Shown here: in pieces, positions 63,049 through 64,000 of the stretch
Layout of the letters: each line of letters starts with the position of its first letter
Numbering within the stretch: the first letter of the stretch is position 1
Assembly: GCA_022793375.1 (NCBI GenBank)
Contig: JAAWCS010000001.1
Coordinates: 19,059 to 83,058, forward strand
Direction of reading: 5' to 3'
DNA: 64,000 bases
Source: Lachnospiraceae bacterium
GTDB taxonomy: Bacteria; Bacillota; Clostridia; Lachnospirales; Lachnospiraceae
The notes under the pieces: model-generated
What the model was told of the DNA's origin: nothing
Databases searched by the model: none
Seen by the model: only the letters and a program-made list of their open reading frames with translations
Translations under genes and position numbers: made by a program

Positions 63049-63813
63049 TTAAAGATTCTTCTGGTAAATGATCCAGAGTCCCCGCAGCAGAAGCCCGTCG
63101 TCGAGACGGATCTTGTGCTTGCAGTGCGGTGTGACAAATTTTGCCAGCCCGCCCGTGGAAATGACCGTGGTTTTCTGGCCGAGCTCTTCTTCGATGCGCT
63201 CGATCATGCCGTCGATCAGGGCCGCGTTGCCGTAGAGGGCGCCGCTCTTCATACAGTCGATCGTATTTTTGCCAATGACCTGTTTTAAGTTGTCAAGGCC
63301 GATGCGGGTCAGCTGTGCGGCCCGGTTGACTAAGGAATCCAAGGAGACCTGCAGGCCGGGGACGATGGCCCCGCCGATATAATTGCCGCACTCGTCAATG
63401 ACCGTCATCGTGGTAGCCGTGCCCATGTCGATCAGGATCAGCGGCGGCGGATAGTCGCGCACGGCCGCAACAGCCGCGACGATCAAGTCGGCGCCGACGG
63501 AAGCGGGGTTGTCCATCTTGATATTAAGGCCGGTACGGATGCCGGGACCTACCAAAGGAGGTTTGCGTCCGATGACTTTCTCCATAGCCCGCTGCAGGGT
63601 AGTGGAGATGGGCGGGACGACCGAGGCGATAATGCCGCCTTCCAGATCGGCCCGGGTAATGCCGTAGAGCTCGAGGACATTTTTCAGATCCAGAGCGTAT
63701 TCCAGTTCCGTTTTGTTGGTGTCGGTGCGCAGCCGCTCGACAAAATACGTTTTCTGTTCGTCGATGCAGCCGATGACAATATTGGTATTGCCGATATCCA
63801 GTGCCAGAATCAT
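63049..63813 (-). CDS. coaX: Type III pantothenate kinase
   Basis: 254 residues. ATP-binding LALDIGNTNIVIGC (about 3-16) is followed by the pantothenate-binding part: GPGIRTGLNIKMDNPASVGADLIVAA (about 93-118, containing the catalytic Asp in VGADL), LIDMGTATTMTVIDE (about 125), GGAIVPGLQVSLDSLVNRAAQL (about 145) and VISTGGLAKFV (about 218). It phosphorylates pantothenate at the start of CoA synthesis and, unlike types I and II, is not inhibited by CoA. The start has a AAAGGA site. It is the first gene of a short minus-strand run. Confidence 0.94.
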   Translation of the reverse strand: MILALDIGNTNIVIGCIDEQKTYFVERLRTDTNKTELEYALDLKNVLELYGITRADLEGGIIASVVPPISTTLQRAMEKVIGRKPPLVGPGIRTGLNIKMDNPASVGADLIVAAVAAVRDYPPPLILIDMGTATTMTVIDECGNYIGGAIVPGLQVSLDSLVNRAAQLTRIGLDNLKQVIGKNTIDCMKSGALYGNAALIDGMIERIEEELGQKTTVISTGGLAKFVTPHCKHKIRLDDGLLLRGLWIIYQKNL

Positions 63814-63847
63814 AAATCTTCGATCCTTTCTCCGGTTAGCCGGATAC

Positions 63848-64000
63848 GATGCACACGATCCGCAAAAGAATCTGTCCGTCCTTTGGACGGCCGCGAATCG
63901 GCGCAGGTATAATGTCGCCAGACATTACAGCATGTGCTTCGCACAAGCCGCCGCCGGCGGATGCACACGATTCGCAAAAGAATCTGTCCGTCCTTTGGAC
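63848..64000. repeat. Direct repeat with internal hairpins at the window edge
   Basis: A 41-base unit at 63848-63888 recurs at 63960-64000 with one change (C to T), a spacing of 112 bases. Within and between the copies are small perfect palindromes: CCGTCC/GGACGG (63876-63890), TAATGTC/GACATTA (63910-63927), TGTGC/GCACA (63933-63945) and CCGCC/GGCGG (63951-63960). The window stops at the end of the second copy, so an array may continue. It lies upstream of coaX. Confidence 0.65.

Overview
This window is a GC-rich stretch of chromosome. It most resembles a spore-forming anaerobe of the Clostridia, probably Lachnospiraceae-like. The supporting signs are strong AGGAGG ribosome sites, a DUF4250 gene, an XpaC/TelA pair, a LysM/GH18 spore-cortex-type hydrolase, a Csp-like subtilase, a PdaA-like deacetylase, rubredoxin, a BglG/BglP/BglA sugar operon, and several secreted flavoproteins of the kind used by anaerobic gut bacteria. 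The taxonomy is inference. I see no rRNA or tRNA gene, no CRISPR array, no transposase and no prophage.

Layout. 1-9050 is the right part of a surface-polysaccharide locus: three family-2 glycosyltransferases with duplicated catalytic domains (the first cut by the window edge), a fourth GT2, a polyprenyl-phosphate sugar transferase and an LCP ligase. 9193-21097 holds envelope and quality-control genes: HtrA, ClpX, a Csp-like subtilase, an iron alcohol dehydrogenase, a Suv3-type helicase, XpaC, TelA and a PdaA-like deacetylase. 21114-24536 holds a LysR regulator, a small coiled-coil protein and the first exported flavoprotein. 24739-36902 is housekeeping and stress: rubredoxin, CIRCE-controlled ClpB, DUF4250, a sigma factor, TrkA/TrkH, an SdpR/SdpI-type pair, a GH18 spore hydrolase, adenosine deaminase and a HAD phosphatase. 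36899-43654 holds DNA polymerase IV behind an SOS promoter, VanZ, a short-chain dehydrogenase, a nuclease-helicase, 5-formyl-THF cyclo-ligase and lipoate ligase. 43648-48686 holds a BrkB-family protein, a divergent two-component system and the second exported flavoprotein. 48692-51999 holds a putative TIM-barrel glycosidase, DUF1294 and NAD(P)HX dehydratase. 52110-59901 is a visibly less GC-rich accessory block: a MarR regulator, a third exported flavoprotein with an iron-sulfur partner, and a beta-glucoside PTS operon under BglG antitermination. 60053-63813 holds GlyA, a DUF89 protein, a NusG-domain-II protein and type III pantothenate kinase. The window ends in a hairpin-rich direct repeat.

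The most coherent unexplained theme is a set of three separate Tat-exported, lipobox-bearing FAD proteins. Each lies beside a different class of regulator (LysR, histidine kinase/response regulator, MarR), and each has a dyad-symmetric candidate operator in its own promoter. None carries an FMN-binding domain, a heme motif or a linked membrane quinol oxidase, and none shows the usual fumarate-reductase Asn-Arg-x-Gly-Gly substrate loop. This looks like a set of inducible extracellular reductases with unknown acceptors. Functions, promoters and operators were all read by eye from motifs; no database search was possible.
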